This document shows, one piece after another, positions 26,613-35,306 of a stretch of DNA of 64,000 nucleotides. Each line of letters opens with the position of its first letter. Position 1 is the stretch's first letter. The position numbers were made by a program, and so were the translations under genes. This DNA is from Planctellipticum sp942493135. GTDB lineage: Bacteria; Planctomycetota; Planctomycetia; Planctomycetales; Planctomycetaceae. The stretch lies in assembly GCA_942493135.1 (NCBI GenBank), contig OW818684.1:806001-870000 (forward strand). The letters are read 5' to 3'. Under the pieces are notes generated by a model. It was not told the origin of the DNA. It saw only the letters and a program-made list of their open reading frames with translations, and searched no databases.

Positions 26613-27266
26613 CTAACCCTGCGGTTGTTCAGGCAAGGTGTGCCCCAGGAAGCCGAATGCCGATGTCACTCGATCGCGGACGACGGAGCTCAAGGGAGTC
26701 CGGCTCGAGGTCGTCGCCGGCTGAACCGGTTTGACCTCCGCTTCGGTCGCGTCCCGGCTGGCCAGGACCGGCCAGACACGTTCGACGTGCGGCAGCGTCG
26801 GCAGCATGCGTTCCGGAAGAGTCGGCGTGGAATCTTTGACGTCCTCCCAGAGATCGACCATCGACTCGGTCAGATCGACGCCCCCGTCGGCAGACTCCGG
26901 CTTCTGCTCCGGCACGACGGCCACAGAGACGACCGGAGGCGCCTGCTGCCAGTTCGGCCAGAGAACCACCAGCAACGTCGCGGCCGCCACGGAAACGAAC
27001 GCTCCCGCAAGAGCCAGATGGCGGCCGGAATGGACGTGCGCCGGAATCGTCGTCGGCTGAAGCTCTGCCAGCACGCGAGACGTCAGATCAATCGTCGGAA
27101 CATCTCTCCGCCAAGCCTGGACGGCGACGGCGAGCCGCTGATGGTCCTGCCAGAGGGTGGCGCACGGGGCGCAACCCGTCCGGTGGCGCTCGGCCTCGGG
27201 CGACAATGCTCCCCGGTGCGATTCCACCAGGTCTTCGAGACTCCGCTCGAACTCGTTACAGTTCAT
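26613..27266 (-). CDS. Membrane anti-sigma factor with zinc-finger motif
   Basis: A 217-residue protein with a CxxC zinc-binding anti-sigma domain at the N-terminus (HRTGCAPC near residues 28-35, an HxxxCxxC motif) and a single membrane segment near residues 85-103 (LALAGAFVSVAAATLLVVLW). This is the usual layout of anti-sigma factors that hold an ECF sigma factor at the membrane until a signal arrives. The C-terminal 110 residues would be extracytoplasmic and are rich in Pro, Thr and Glu. The start codon overlaps the sigma gene's stop by 11 bases, so the pair is translationally coupled. Confidence 0.88.
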   Translation of the reverse strand: MNCNEFERSLEDLVESHRGALSPEAERHRTGCAPCATLWQDHQRLAVAVQAWRRDVPTIDLTSRVLAELQPTTIPAHVHSGRHLALAGAFVSVAAATLLVVLWPNWQQAPPVVSVAVVPEQKPESADGGVDLTESMVDLWEDVKDSTPTLPERMLPTLPHVERVWPVLASRDATEAEVKPVQPATTSSRTPLSSVVRDRVTSAFGFLGHTLPEQPQG

Positions 27267-27834
27267 AACCCACCTCGTTCACGACGCCGCGTTGCCGCAG
27301 CCACTCCGCCAGTTCTTTTCGCGCCCGGTGCAGCCAGGTCTTCACCGTCCCCACCGGGCAGTCCAGAATCTCGGCCACTTCCTGCAAACTCAGTTCCTGC
27401 TGATGAAACAGGATAAAACACGTCCGATATTCTTCCCGCAACGTCGCCAGAGCCCGCTGCAGTTCTTCTCCCAGATCGCTCGCGTCGACCCGCATCGGCT
27501 TCGCCGCCGCCTCGTCCGGCACCTCGCTCGGCCGCGCAATCTTCTTCGACCGCGAAAGTTGCGTCCGACACCGGTTCACGGCGATCGTCAGCACCCACGG
27601 AATCAGGGGGCGCGCGCCGTCCCAGTGCCGAAGATGCCGGACCGCCCGCAGCAGCGTTTCCTGGGCCACGTCCTCGGCGTCCTGCTGATGATGGAGCATC
27701 CGCAGACAGACCCCGAAGACGACTCCCTGAAACCGCTGCACAAAGTCGCGAAGGGCCGCGGCCTCTCCGGCAAGGCAACGCCGCACAAGCTGCAGCTCGT
27801 CGCTCACCGAATCGTCCACCTCTCCTCCGAACAT
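27256..27834 (-). CDS. ECF RNA polymerase sigma factor
   Basis: An ECF sigma-70 family factor of about 190 residues. Region 2 is visible as the QDAEDVAQETLLRAVRHLRHW block, and region 4 as LREEYRTCFILFHQQELSLQ followed by EVAEILDCPVGTVKTWLHRARKEL, a helix-turn-helix that reads the -35 element. The start is uncertain: the ATG at 27834 is used, but a GGAGGAGAGG precedes a GTG at 27807 that gives VSDELQLV, a typical ECF start. It is coupled to the anti-sigma gene and probably autoregulated, though I could not identify its promoter. Confidence 0.9.
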   Translation of the reverse strand: MFGGEVDDSVSDELQLVRRCLAGEAAALRDFVQRFQGVVFGVCLRMLHHQQDAEDVAQETLLRAVRHLRHWDGARPLIPWVLTIAVNRCRTQLSRSKKIARPSEVPDEAAAKPMRVDASDLGEELQRALATLREEYRTCFILFHQQELSLQEVAEILDCPVGTVKTWLHRARKELAEWLRQRGVVNEVGYEL

Positions 27835-27931
27835 ACCCGCCGCGCGGGGCGGTAGTTTCAAGCGTACGCCCACAACACGCCTCGCACGAACGCAACACAT
27901 TCCACATCAAGCACTTAGAAAACCACGGCGA

Positions 27932-28465
27932 TCAGCTCTCTGGAGCCGGAGATGCTGGAGGATTCCGCCGAACGGCAAAGACCAGGTGCGGCAGGCCCTT
28001 GAACTCCGTCTCCCGCTCGACCTGCATTCCGAGTTTGCGAGCGACGCCCTGCGACGGTTGATTGACCGGCCGAATCAGTGAAATCACCCGCTCCAGACCG
28101 CGCGAACCAAACGCATCATCGCGAACCGCAGTCGCGGCTTCTGTCGCATAGCCGCACCGCCAGAACGGCCGGTGAATCAAGTATCCGATTTCCGGCTCGC
28201 ACCCCCAGGGGAGTTCCTGGCGGATCAGGCCCACCTGTCCGATCGGCTGCCTGGTCGCACGGTCCTCCACGAGCCAAAAGCCGTGCCCATGCTCGGCGTA
28301 GCGGGCGAGCTGACGATTTAGCCAACCGCGGGCTTCTTCGCGCGAATAGACCTGGGGATAAAACCGCATCACCTCCGGATCGGACAGCAACTCGGCGAGG
28401 AAATCCAGATCGCCTGCGGTCATCTCCCGCAGCCGCAGCCGGTCCGTCAGCAGCTCGAAGCCCAT
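27932..28465 (-). CDS. GNAT-family N-acetyltransferase, RimJ/RimL type
   Basis: A 177-residue acetyltransferase resembling the RimJ/RimL group, which transfer acetyl from acetyl-CoA to an amine such as a protein N-terminus or small molecule. Visible blocks are LLTDRLRLREM at the start, EARGWLNRQLARY, EIGYLIHRPFWRCGYATEAA (the acetyl-CoA pyrophosphate-binding region) and VNQPSQGVARKLGM, a typical RimL-like motif. The chosen ATG gives MGFELLTDRL, matching family starts. It is not obviously in an operon with the small gene 140 bases upstream. Substrate unknown. Confidence 0.9.
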   Translation of the reverse strand: MGFELLTDRLRLREMTAGDLDFLAELLSDPEVMRFYPQVYSREEARGWLNRQLARYAEHGHGFWLVEDRATRQPIGQVGLIRQELPWGCEPEIGYLIHRPFWRCGYATEAATAVRDDAFGSRGLERVISLIRPVNQPSQGVARKLGMQVERETEFKGLPHLVFAVRRNPPASPAPES

Positions 28466-28538
28466 GCCGTCTCCGTTCGCAATTCCTGCCCGTACGACAA
28501 CGGAACAAGACCCGATCGCCAAACGCAGAAACTGGAAA

Positions 28539-28567
28539 GCACACTGGTGGCTGAAGGCCACCAGCGC
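28539..28567. repeat. Stem-loop repeat, 'GGTGGC' family, copy 3
   Basis: ACTGGTGGC-TGAAG-GCCACCAG is a near-perfect stem-loop between the acetyltransferase gene and the next small gene. It matches the 24455 copy over more than 20 bases. Confidence 0.7.
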
Positions 28568-28607
28568 CACCCCCGATTGCACACGGTGGAGATGCTGGAA
28601 CCCAGCT

Positions 28608-28817
28608 CTAACGACTGACCAGTTCGCGCGTCAGGACGCGGGCCAGCTTGAAGGCGTGCTTGATCGTGAACGACCGGCCTTCGATCTGTTCTTCGGAAAA
28701 GTACTTGCCGACGTCGCTCGGCGGCAGGCCGGCCAGCGACAGCGTCAGCGGCAGCAGGTCCAGAAACTCGCGATAACGGCGCTGAATGTCAGCCTGATTC
28801 GATTCCGGTGTGCTCAC
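28608..28817 (-). CDS. Small conserved-looking hypothetical protein
   Basis: A 69-residue protein of unknown function, predicted helical. After a short polar start it reads ADIQRRYREFLDLLPLTLSL, AGLPPSDVGKYFSEEQIE, GRSFTIKHAFKLARVLTREL. I chose the GTG at 28817, which has AAGGA eight bases upstream; an ATG at 28895 would add 26 residues without recognisable sequence. It lies about 140 bases before the acetyltransferase gene and in the same direction. Confidence 0.65.
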   Translation of the reverse strand: MSTPESNQADIQRRYREFLDLLPLTLSLAGLPPSDVGKYFSEEQIEGRSFTIKHAFKLARVLTRELVSR

Positions 28818-29066
28818 GGAAACATCCTTCGTCAGAGGAATCCACCGGCCGCCGTGCTGCACTACTCCGGCAGACGCGCGTGCCAGGCATGCCATGTATC
28901 ATGCCGTCATTCCGTCCGGGTGTCTCCCCTGCAATCTGCAAATCCCGGTCGCCTGTCCGGGTTGAATTCCCGCGGTCCGGCCCGTGACAAAACGGCAAGA
29001 GGACGCACTGCTGCAACCAGCGGCGCGCCCTCTCACAATTCGATCAGTCAGCCTGCAGCAGACCGC

Positions 29067-29999
29067 TCAGCGTCCTCGCCGTTGCAGGTGCTGTCGGATG
29101 ATATCGGCGGCCGCCGTCGAAGGTTTCTCGGGAGGAGCGGCCTGCCCCTCCACGGGCGGAGCCACGGGCGCTGGCGGCGGAGGCGCCTTGATCCCCGTCT
29201 CTTCCGGCGGAGGAAGCTTGATTTCCATTTCGCCAGACGCCTGAGCCGGAGCGGTCGGCTGCTGAGGCGCCGCGCCAGGATACATCTGCTGAGGGTACTG
29301 CTGCTGCGGATAGGGCATCCCCTGCGGATAACCCATCTGCGGCATTCCGTAACCGGGCGGGTATCCGGGCATCGGATAGCCGGGGGGCATTCCATAGCCG
29401 GGCGGATAGCCGGGCATCATCGGGTAGTTGGGATAGCCCGGATAGCCGCCCATCTGGACGGGGACGCCACCGGGAGGCATCCCCGGGTAAATTGTCGTGT
29501 CGCCCCCCCCCATGTTGACGGTCTGCCCCGGGTCCTGCTGAGGGGAGTACGTCTGCATCTCGTAACTGGTGTCGAGAGCGCTCTGGGACTCGACGCCCGC
29601 CTCATCCACTGGGGGCTCACCAGGGACGTCTGATGTCGGCAGCAACGTCGAATCGCCCGGCGAAATGGCGGCCGGCATAGGCGGGGCTGCGACCGCGGCC
29701 ACCTGCCGGATCACCATCTCCAGCTCCAGCTTGCCGATCACAATCTGGTCGCCGGTCTTCAGCATGACTTCGCCGTGGACCGGCTCGCCGTTGACCTGAG
29801 TCCCGTTGGTGCTGCCCAGATCGCGCAGGCGGACCGAGTAGTCATCCTGCAGAAAGACGCAGTGGTGTCGACTGACGAGGTCGCTGTTGGGGCGGAGCTG
29901 GCAGTCGGCCTCGCGTCCGACCAGGAACTTTTTTGTCGTCAGCGGAATCGTTTTTCCCTGGTGCTTGCCCCCCAGGATTTTCAGCTCAGCCTGCAGCAT
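29067..29999 (-). CDS. FHA-domain protein with Pro/Gly/Tyr-rich repeat region
   Basis: A 310-residue protein. The N-terminal FHA domain (about residues 20-90), which binds phosphothreonine, shows FLVGREADCQLRPNSDLVSR, then HHCVF, LRDLGSTNGTQVNG. The central 100 residues are low complexity, built on PGYPPGYGMPPGY-like repeats with PYPQQQYPQQMYPG after them, followed by a proline-rich C-terminus. The ATG at 29999 starts MLQAELKILGG, typical of FHA domains. It could link Ser/Thr kinase signalling to a scaffold. A perfect -10 hexamer lies about 190 bases upstream. There is no signal peptide. Confidence 0.85.
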   Translation of the reverse strand: MLQAELKILGGKHQGKTIPLTTKKFLVGREADCQLRPNSDLVSRHHCVFLQDDYSVRLRDLGSTNGTQVNGEPVHGEVMLKTGDQIVIGKLELEMVIRQVAAVAAPPMPAAISPGDSTLLPTSDVPGEPPVDEAGVESQSALDTSYEMQTYSPQQDPGQTVNMGGGDTTIYPGMPPGGVPVQMGGYPGYPNYPMMPGYPPGYGMPPGYPMPGYPPGYGMPQMGYPQGMPYPQQQYPQQMYPGAAPQQPTAPAQASGEMEIKLPPPEETGIKAPPPPAPVAPPVEGQAAPPEKPSTAAADIIRQHLQRRGR

Positions 30000-30304
30000 G
30001 GATTGCGAACTCCCCGAACGTGAGACATCCCGCGGCGAATTCCGATTCGCCGGATCGAGTCGAGTAGATTGTGAGAGGGGGACGGGAAAAGGAAGAAGAC
30101 TGCCTGCAGACATCGACCGTGACACAATACTCGTTCAGCGTGGGGAGCGCTGTGAAAACCCCGAAAATCGACAACCCACAGAAAAGTATTATAAGTGGGA
30201 ACCCTGACGCTACCACTGGCCTGCCGGAGTGTCAACACACGATCGGCGACAGCTCGAAAACCCATTGAAGTTTCTGATTCCCAAAGGCCACCCCGGCAGG
30301 GACC
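30000..30304. other. Gene-free stretch upstream of the FHA gene
   Basis: No gene is supported. It is less GC-rich than its surroundings and presumably holds the FHA gene promoter on the minus strand and the 3' end of the glycine cleavage transcript. Confidence 0.6.
30188..30193 (-). promoter_or_regulatory. Possible -10 hexamer for the FHA gene
   Basis: The minus strand reads TATAAT here. A TTGACA lies farther upstream at 36 bases, too far for a canonical sigma-70 promoter, so the -35 is not identified. Confidence 0.25.
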
Positions 30305-31051
30305 TCAGCGCGCCACGACACGCCGCGGCTGGTCGTTTTCCAGTTTTCCGGCGCGATCGAGTTCATCCGGAGTCCAGCCGCCACCGCACAAAACCGCGGC
30401 AACCCGCCCGGCGATTGACTCCCCGATCCCCGCGATCCGGGACAGGCTGACTGCACCGGACTGTGGATTCAAGTCTTCAATTCCAGGATGCTGCGGCGCT
30501 GCCCATGAAGCGCGCAATATCAGACTTCCGTGCTGCAGGAGCGCTCCCTTCCGTCGCCGCTGGGCGCTGCCCAGCACTTTATGAACACCACTGACCACGT
30601 CGTGCGAGTCCTGTCTCGAAAAGCAGAGAACGGGCTCCGGAGCGGCCTTCACGGTTTGCCCGCGCAAATCGACGTCGAAGCCGGCATCCCGCAATCCGGT
30701 AACGATCTCGCCATGGACAATGTCGTACAGTTCGTGCGGCTGATGGACGACCCGCTGTGCAGGCGGAAGCGTCAGACAGTACGTCCATTCCTGATCGTGG
30801 ACGATTGTCCCGCCTCCCGAGAGCCGGCGAACGACGGGCAATCGGGCGACCTGCGGATCGTCGGCCAGTTCGGCGTGCCCCTGAAAGTACCCCAGCGATG
30901 CGGTCGCCCGCTCCCAGCGATACCACCGCAGCGTGCAGGCGCCGCGATCGATCGCTGACTCGAGGAGGGTCTCGTCGAGCGCCATGTTCCAGGCGCCGGA
31001 CCGGGGCTGGTCCTCGATGATCAGCCGGCATTCCGGCAGCAGTTCCGGCAT
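30305..31051 (-). CDS. Lipoate-protein ligase A family protein
   Basis: A 248-residue protein of the BPL/LplA/LipB fold. The family core is visible as NMALDETLLESA, RWYRWERATASLGYFQG, VVRRLSGGGTIVHDQEWTY (the RRxxGGGxVxHD signature), and AVLCFSRQDS and VSGVHKVLGSAQRRRKGALL, where a lysine lies in the loop that contacts lipoyl-AMP. It would attach lipoic acid or octanoate to lipoyl domains. The neighbouring gene, gcvPB, is 22 bases away on the same strand, so it is probably one transcript with the glycine cleavage genes and serves GcvH. Confidence 0.9.
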   Translation of the reverse strand: MPELLPECRLIIEDQPRSGAWNMALDETLLESAIDRGACTLRWYRWERATASLGYFQGHAELADDPQVARLPVVRRLSGGGTIVHDQEWTYCLTLPPAQRVVHQPHELYDIVHGEIVTGLRDAGFDVDLRGQTVKAAPEPVLCFSRQDSHDVVSGVHKVLGSAQRRRKGALLQHGSLILRASWAAPQHPGIEDLNPQSGAVSLSRIAGIGESIAGRVAAVLCGGGWTPDELDRAGKLENDQPRRVVAR

Positions 31052-31073
31052 CGAGACCGCCTTCCCGTCAGGT

Positions 31074-32537
31074 TCAGACCCGCCACCGCAGAATCGGGTT
31101 CCGTGCGGCCAGGACGTCGTTCGGTCGGCTGATCGCGGTCGAGTGAGGAGCCGCGTGCAGCAGCTCGGGGTCTTCCGCCACGATTTTGTGAATCACGTCG
31201 GCGAATTGCTCCAGGGTCTCTTTCGACTCGGTCTCAGTCGGCTCCATCATCAGGGCTTCCGGGACGACGAGCGGGAAATAGACCGTTGGGGCGTGGAAGC
31301 CGAAGTCGAGGAGCCGCTTGGCGATATCCATCGCCGAGATCCCCTGCCCCTTCTGCAGCGACTGAGCCGTGGCGACGAACTCGTGGAGGCAGTGCTTGCC
31401 GCTGGCCGCCGGGAGGACGTCCGCCAGCAGGGCCTTGAGGTAGTTCGCGTTGAGAATCGCGTTCTCGGCGGCGGCACGGACGCCGGTCGCGCCGAGCGTC
31501 CGCAGGTAGCAGTAGCCCCGCAGAAGAATTCCCACGTTGCCGAAGAACGACCGGACGCGGCCGATGGACTTTGCCGGGGTCACCAGGCGATAGCTGTAAC
31601 CGCCTTCCGCTGCGGTGTCCCGTTCGATCACGGGGCCGGGGAGGTAGTCCGCCAGAAAATCCCGGACGGCGATGGGGCCGGCGCCGGGGCCGCCTGCGCC
31701 GTGCGGGCCGGTGAAGGTTTTGTGGACGTTATAGTGCATCATGTCGCCGCCGAAGTCGCCCGGGCGGGTGATCCCCATGATGGCGTTCATGTTGGCGCCG
31801 TCGATGTAGACGAGGCCTCCGGCGTCGTGCAGGACTCGGGCGATCTCGGCGATCTGCGACTCGAAGAGCCCCAGGGTGTTGGGGTTGGTGATCATGAAGA
31901 CGGCGGTCTGGCCGTCGACTTTTTCCTTGAGTTCCTCCAGGTCGACCAGGCCGTTAACGGAGCGGTTGAGCTGGACGCATTCGAAGCCGGCCAGAGCGGC
32001 GCTGGCGGGATTGGTGCCGTGAGCGCTGGCGGGGAACAGGACTTTCGTCCGCTGCTCTCCCCGGTCGCGGAAGTAGGCCGCTGCGACCAGCAGGGCAGTG
32101 TATTCGCCCTGCGCGCCGGCGGCGGGCTGGAGCGAAACGCCGGGCAAGCCGGCGATCTCGCCGAGCATTCTCTGCAGGTCGTAGAGGGTTTCGAGCATCC
32201 CCTGCAGGCCGGATTCGTGCTGGTAAGGGTGGACGTCGATGATTCCCGGCAGCTTGCAGAGGCGTTCGTGACGCTTGGGGTTGTACTTCATCGTACAACT
32301 GCCGAGCGGATAAAAGTGCGTGTCGACCGACATGTTGAGCGTCGACAGATTGACGAAGTGCCGCACAACGTCCGGCTCGCTGACTTCCGGAAGAGCCGGT
32401 GCGACCGAGGCCTGCTGACCGGCGGGAATCAGCTCCGATAACGGTCGGTCCGGGACATCGCAGACCGGGAACTCGGTTCCCCTCCGGCCGGGATGGGTCA
32501 GTTCGCACAACAGCCGCGTTGCCGCCAGATTTCGCAT
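31074..32537 (-). CDS. gcvPB: Glycine dehydrogenase (decarboxylating), subunit 2
   Basis: A 487-residue protein, subunit 2 of the split P-protein, which decarboxylates glycine with PLP and transfers aminomethyl to GcvH. Visible: YPLGSCTMKYNPKRHER near residue 76, PAAGAQGEYTALLV, SAHGTNPASAALAGF, DGANMNAIMGITRPGDFGGD, and NVHKTFTGPHGAGGPGAGP with the PLP-binding lysine. It lies downstream of gcvPA on the same strand with a 184-base spacer. In the split-type cluster the usual order is gcvT, gcvH, gcvPA, gcvPB; the order here fits except that gcvT is missing. Confidence 0.96.
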   Translation of the reverse strand: MRNLAATRLLCELTHPGRRGTEFPVCDVPDRPLSELIPAGQQASVAPALPEVSEPDVVRHFVNLSTLNMSVDTHFYPLGSCTMKYNPKRHERLCKLPGIIDVHPYQHESGLQGMLETLYDLQRMLGEIAGLPGVSLQPAAGAQGEYTALLVAAAYFRDRGEQRTKVLFPASAHGTNPASAALAGFECVQLNRSVNGLVDLEELKEKVDGQTAVFMITNPNTLGLFESQIAEIARVLHDAGGLVYIDGANMNAIMGITRPGDFGGDMMHYNVHKTFTGPHGAGGPGAGPIAVRDFLADYLPGPVIERDTAAEGGYSYRLVTPAKSIGRVRSFFGNVGILLRGYCYLRTLGATGVRAAAENAILNANYLKALLADVLPAASGKHCLHEFVATAQSLQKGQGISAMDIAKRLLDFGFHAPTVYFPLVVPEALMMEPTETESKETLEQFADVIHKIVAEDPELLHAAPHSTAISRPNDVLAARNPILRWRV

Positions 32538-32721
32538 TGTGGTTTGAATTCTTGTCAGTTGTCAGTTGCGGGTGGCCCCGGTTGGCCGTCCGCGGCCTAC
32601 CGGGGCGGCGCAGCCGTGGGAAGCTATTGCACACCAGAGGATCCGCCGTGCGGGCCAATATCGTTCCGAATTCCTCGACTCAGCGTCCTCTGCGCCGCCG
32701 TGGTGAATCGACTTCTTGATT

Positions 32722-34080
32722 CTACTCAGCCAGAGCCTCAACCAGCCGGTCGATCTCGTTCCGAGTGCGCAGTTCAGTCACCGCGACCAGCAGGCCTCGG
32801 TCCGCCAGGTCAGCCGGCAGACCTGGGACCGTCCCCACTCTCGACAGGACCGGGCCGACGTCGAATCCTGCGGCGCGGGCTTTCGCCGCGATCGTTTCCG
32901 CTCCGGCCTCGCAGTCGAGCAGGAATTCTTTGAAGTACGACGACGCAAATGCGAGGCGAATTCCTGGGACGGCGGCGAGCCGCTCGGCAGCGTAATGCGC
33001 TTTCCGGCAACAAAGCTCCGAGACTTCCCGCAGGCCGTGCGGCCCCAGCAGCGACAGGTACACGGTCGCCCGCAAGGCCATCAACCCCTGATTCGTGCAG
33101 ATGTTGCTCGTCGCCTTTTCCCGGCGAATGTGCTGCTCGCGGGCCTGCAGATTCAGCACGTAGCAGGTGTTGCCCCGCCGGTCCGTCGTCACGCCGATGA
33201 GCCGGCCGGGCATCTTGCGGACATAGTCTTCGCGGCAGGTCATCACGCCCAGGTACGGTCCGCCGAACTGCAGCGGAATCCCCAGCGACTGCCCTTCCGC
33301 CACCGCAATATCGGCCCCGCACGCGCCGGGCGACTTCAGCACTCCCAGGCTCAGCGGGTCGAAGGACACTACTGAAAGTGCTCCCTTCGCCCGGGCGGCG
33401 TCACAGATCCCAGCAACCTGTTCGAGGGCGCCCAGAAAGTTGGGCTGCTGGACGACGACGCAGGCGGTCCGGTCATCGATCGCGGCGGCCACCGCACCGA
33501 GGTCACAACAGCCGCCCGTGACTGGCACAGTGACCAGTTCGCAGCCCAGCGGTTTCAAGTAGGTCTCGACGACCTGACGATACTCCGGATGGACGCTCCC
33601 AAGGACGACGACGCGGTCGTGGCGACCGGTCACGCGCTGCGCCATGAAGACCGCCTCGCTGACCGAGGTGCCCCCTTCGTAGAGGCTCGCATTCGAGACC
33701 GGCATTTCAGTCAGGTCGCAGATCAGCGACTGGTACTCGTAGAACGCCTGCAGCGTCCCCTGGCTCGCTTCTGCCTGGTACGGCGTGTAGGCCGTATAGA
33801 ATTCGCCGCGTGAAGTGATTTCGTCCACGACCGACGGGATGAAATGCTCGTAGGCGCCGCCCCCCAGGAAGCAGGCACGGGCCGAAGCGCCGATGGTCTT
33901 TGCCGCCTGCACCTGCAGATGCTGCTGCAGCTCGATCTCCGTCAGCGCCGGCGGCAAGTCCAGCAGCCGCCCCAGTTGGAGCGATTCCGGCACCTGGGAG
34001 AGCAGTTCCGCCATCGAACCGACGCCGATCCGCCCCAGCATCTCCGCCTGCTGATCCGGCGTATTGAACAGATAAGACAC
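32722..34080 (-). CDS. gcvPA: Glycine dehydrogenase (decarboxylating), subunit 1
   Basis: A 452-residue protein, the N-terminal half of the P-protein in split form, pairing with gcvPB. Family blocks are FLGGGAYEHFIPSVVDEITS, RGEFYTAYTPYQAEASQGTL, QAFYEYQSLICDLTEMPVSN, ASLYEGGTSVSEA, NFLGALEQV and RPHGLREVSELCC-like blocks. Its length is typical of the subunit. The start at 34080 gives MSYLFNTPDQQAEML, the family's usual N-terminus. It lies 127 bases after gcvH on the same strand and forms one cluster with gcvPB and the lipoate ligase-like gene. Confidence 0.96.
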   Translation of the reverse strand: MSYLFNTPDQQAEMLGRIGVGSMAELLSQVPESLQLGRLLDLPPALTEIELQQHLQVQAAKTIGASARACFLGGGAYEHFIPSVVDEITSRGEFYTAYTPYQAEASQGTLQAFYEYQSLICDLTEMPVSNASLYEGGTSVSEAVFMAQRVTGRHDRVVVLGSVHPEYRQVVETYLKPLGCELVTVPVTGGCCDLGAVAAAIDDRTACVVVQQPNFLGALEQVAGICDAARAKGALSVVSFDPLSLGVLKSPGACGADIAVAEGQSLGIPLQFGGPYLGVMTCREDYVRKMPGRLIGVTTDRRGNTCYVLNLQAREQHIRREKATSNICTNQGLMALRATVYLSLLGPHGLREVSELCCRKAHYAAERLAAVPGIRLAFASSYFKEFLLDCEAGAETIAAKARAAGFDVGPVLSRVGTVPGLPADLADRGLLVAVTELRTRNEIDRLVEALAE

Positions 34081-34207
34081 CGCGAAGTCCTTTGAGCCAA
34101 GTGCTCAGTGCGCCAAGTGCCAAGAGTCGAGATCCACCGACTCACTCCGGGATCTCACGGGCCGACGCGCTCTGCGAAGCCCGAAGCCCGATTCCCGAAG
34201 CCCGCCC

Positions 34208-34594
34208 CTAATGCCCCTCAGCTTCGCAATGCGCCTGATAACCTGCATGATCCATCAACTGCCCGACCTCAGCCGGATTCGACAGCCGGACTTTCACCAT
34301 CCAGCCGGCGCCGAACGGGTCGGTCGTCAGTGCTTCGAGCTGATCGGGCAGGCCCGCGTTGACCTCAATGACTTCGCCGCTGACGGGCGCGTACAGATCG
34401 CTGACCGCCTTGACGCTTTCCACCTCGCCGAACGTCTGGCCCGCCTGGATCGACCGTCCCACTTTCGGCAGGTCGACGTAGACGAGGTCGCTCAGCAGAT
34501 GCACCGCGAAGTCGGTGATACCGATCGTCGCCACATCGCCTTCCAGCGCCACCCATTCGTGCGTCCGGGCGTACTTCAACTGAGACTGATCCAC
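34208..34594 (-). CDS. gcvH: Glycine cleavage system H protein
   Basis: A 128-residue lipoyl carrier of the glycine cleavage system. It shuttles the aminomethyl group from the P-protein to the T-protein. The lipoylated lysine is K62 in FGEVESVKAVSDLYAPVSGE; the N-terminal KYARTHEWVALEGDVATIGI block is diagnostic. It is followed on the same strand by gcvPA and gcvPB and preceded by rpiB. I looked upstream for a glycine riboswitch and could not recognise one. Confidence 0.96.
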   Translation of the reverse strand: MDQSQLKYARTHEWVALEGDVATIGITDFAVHLLSDLVYVDLPKVGRSIQAGQTFGEVESVKAVSDLYAPVSGEVIEVNAGLPDQLEALTTDPFGAGWMVKVRLSNPAEVGQLMDHAGYQAHCEAEGH

Positions 34595-34722
34595 GGCCTG
34601 AAACTCCTACCGGGAAAGGTCCGCCCCGTGGAGCACCATCGCTCCCCCCGGAAACGAACGCCAGCCGCGTCCAAGATACTGGACGAAGCTGACAAATTAA
34701 AGGAAATCCAACGTTGCGGAAT

Positions 34723-35196
34723 TCAGCCGCCCGTGGCGGGGGGGGGAGGACAACAGTTTGACAGCTCCAACTGACTGATCTTCTCCAGACGTCGGGCGTG
34801 CCGTCCCCCCTCAAACTCAGTCGTGAGCCAGATTTCCACCATCCGCGTCGCCAGGCGGTCGCCGATCAGATCCGCCGACAGACACAGAATATTCGCGTCG
34901 TTGTGCCGGCGGCTCATCTCCGCCGTCAGATCGTCGTGGCAGGGCGCAGCGCGGACTCCGCGAAATTTGTTGGCGACGATACACATTCCAATGCCCGTCC
35001 CGCAGATCAGAATCGCACGATCGACGACCCCCGTGGAAACGGCGCGCGCCGTCTCCGCCGCCAGATCCGGATAGTCGACCGTGTCTGACGTCTGCGGTCC
35101 GTAATCCAGCGCTTCGTGTCCCAGCTCGGTCACCTGCGAGAGGATTTTCTCCTTCACGCCATAGCCGCGGTGATCACTGGCAACTGCAATCTTCAT
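34723..35196 (-). CDS. rpiB: Ribose-5-phosphate isomerase B
   Basis: A 157-residue isomerase that interconverts ribose 5-phosphate and ribulose 5-phosphate in the pentose phosphate pathway. Family features are MKIAVASDHRGYGVKEKI, CGTGIGMCIVANKFRGVRAA with the catalytic Cys65, and HNDANILCLSADLIG. The last 15 residues run into a proline- and cysteine-rich tail (NCCPPPPATGG) that is unlike other RpiB proteins. It sits downstream of the Sua5/phosphatase fusion gene, as rpiB (ywlF) sits beside ywlC and ywlE in Bacillus subtilis, with a 110-base spacer. Confidence 0.94.
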   Translation of the reverse strand: MKIAVASDHRGYGVKEKILSQVTELGHEALDYGPQTSDTVDYPDLAAETARAVSTGVVDRAILICGTGIGMCIVANKFRGVRAAPCHDDLTAEMSRRHNDANILCLSADLIGDRLATRMVEIWLTTEFEGGRHARRLEKISQLELSNCCPPPPATGG

Positions 35197-35306
35197 AATC
35201 CCGATCTGCCCTTCCCATCCCCTGACTTCCAGCGCTGCCTGGAAGGTCTGCAGTCTGACTCAGAATGACGCGGGAAACAATCCCGCGTCTGAAGGCTGTC
35301 ACTTCC

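Noticed and set aside
30188..30240. TTGACA and TATAAT as a sigma-70 promoter pair for the FHA gene
   Set aside because: The spacing is 36 bases, about twice the canonical 17, so only the -10 is listed and at low confidence.
30933..32441. Open frame of 502 codons opposite gcvPB
   Set aside because: gcvPB is certain from its motifs; the antisense translation has no recognisable domain.
34595..34722. Possible glycine riboswitch upstream of gcvH
   Set aside because: I could not find the conserved glycine aptamer core in the 128-base spacer. A covariance model search (Rfam glycine riboswitch) would decide.
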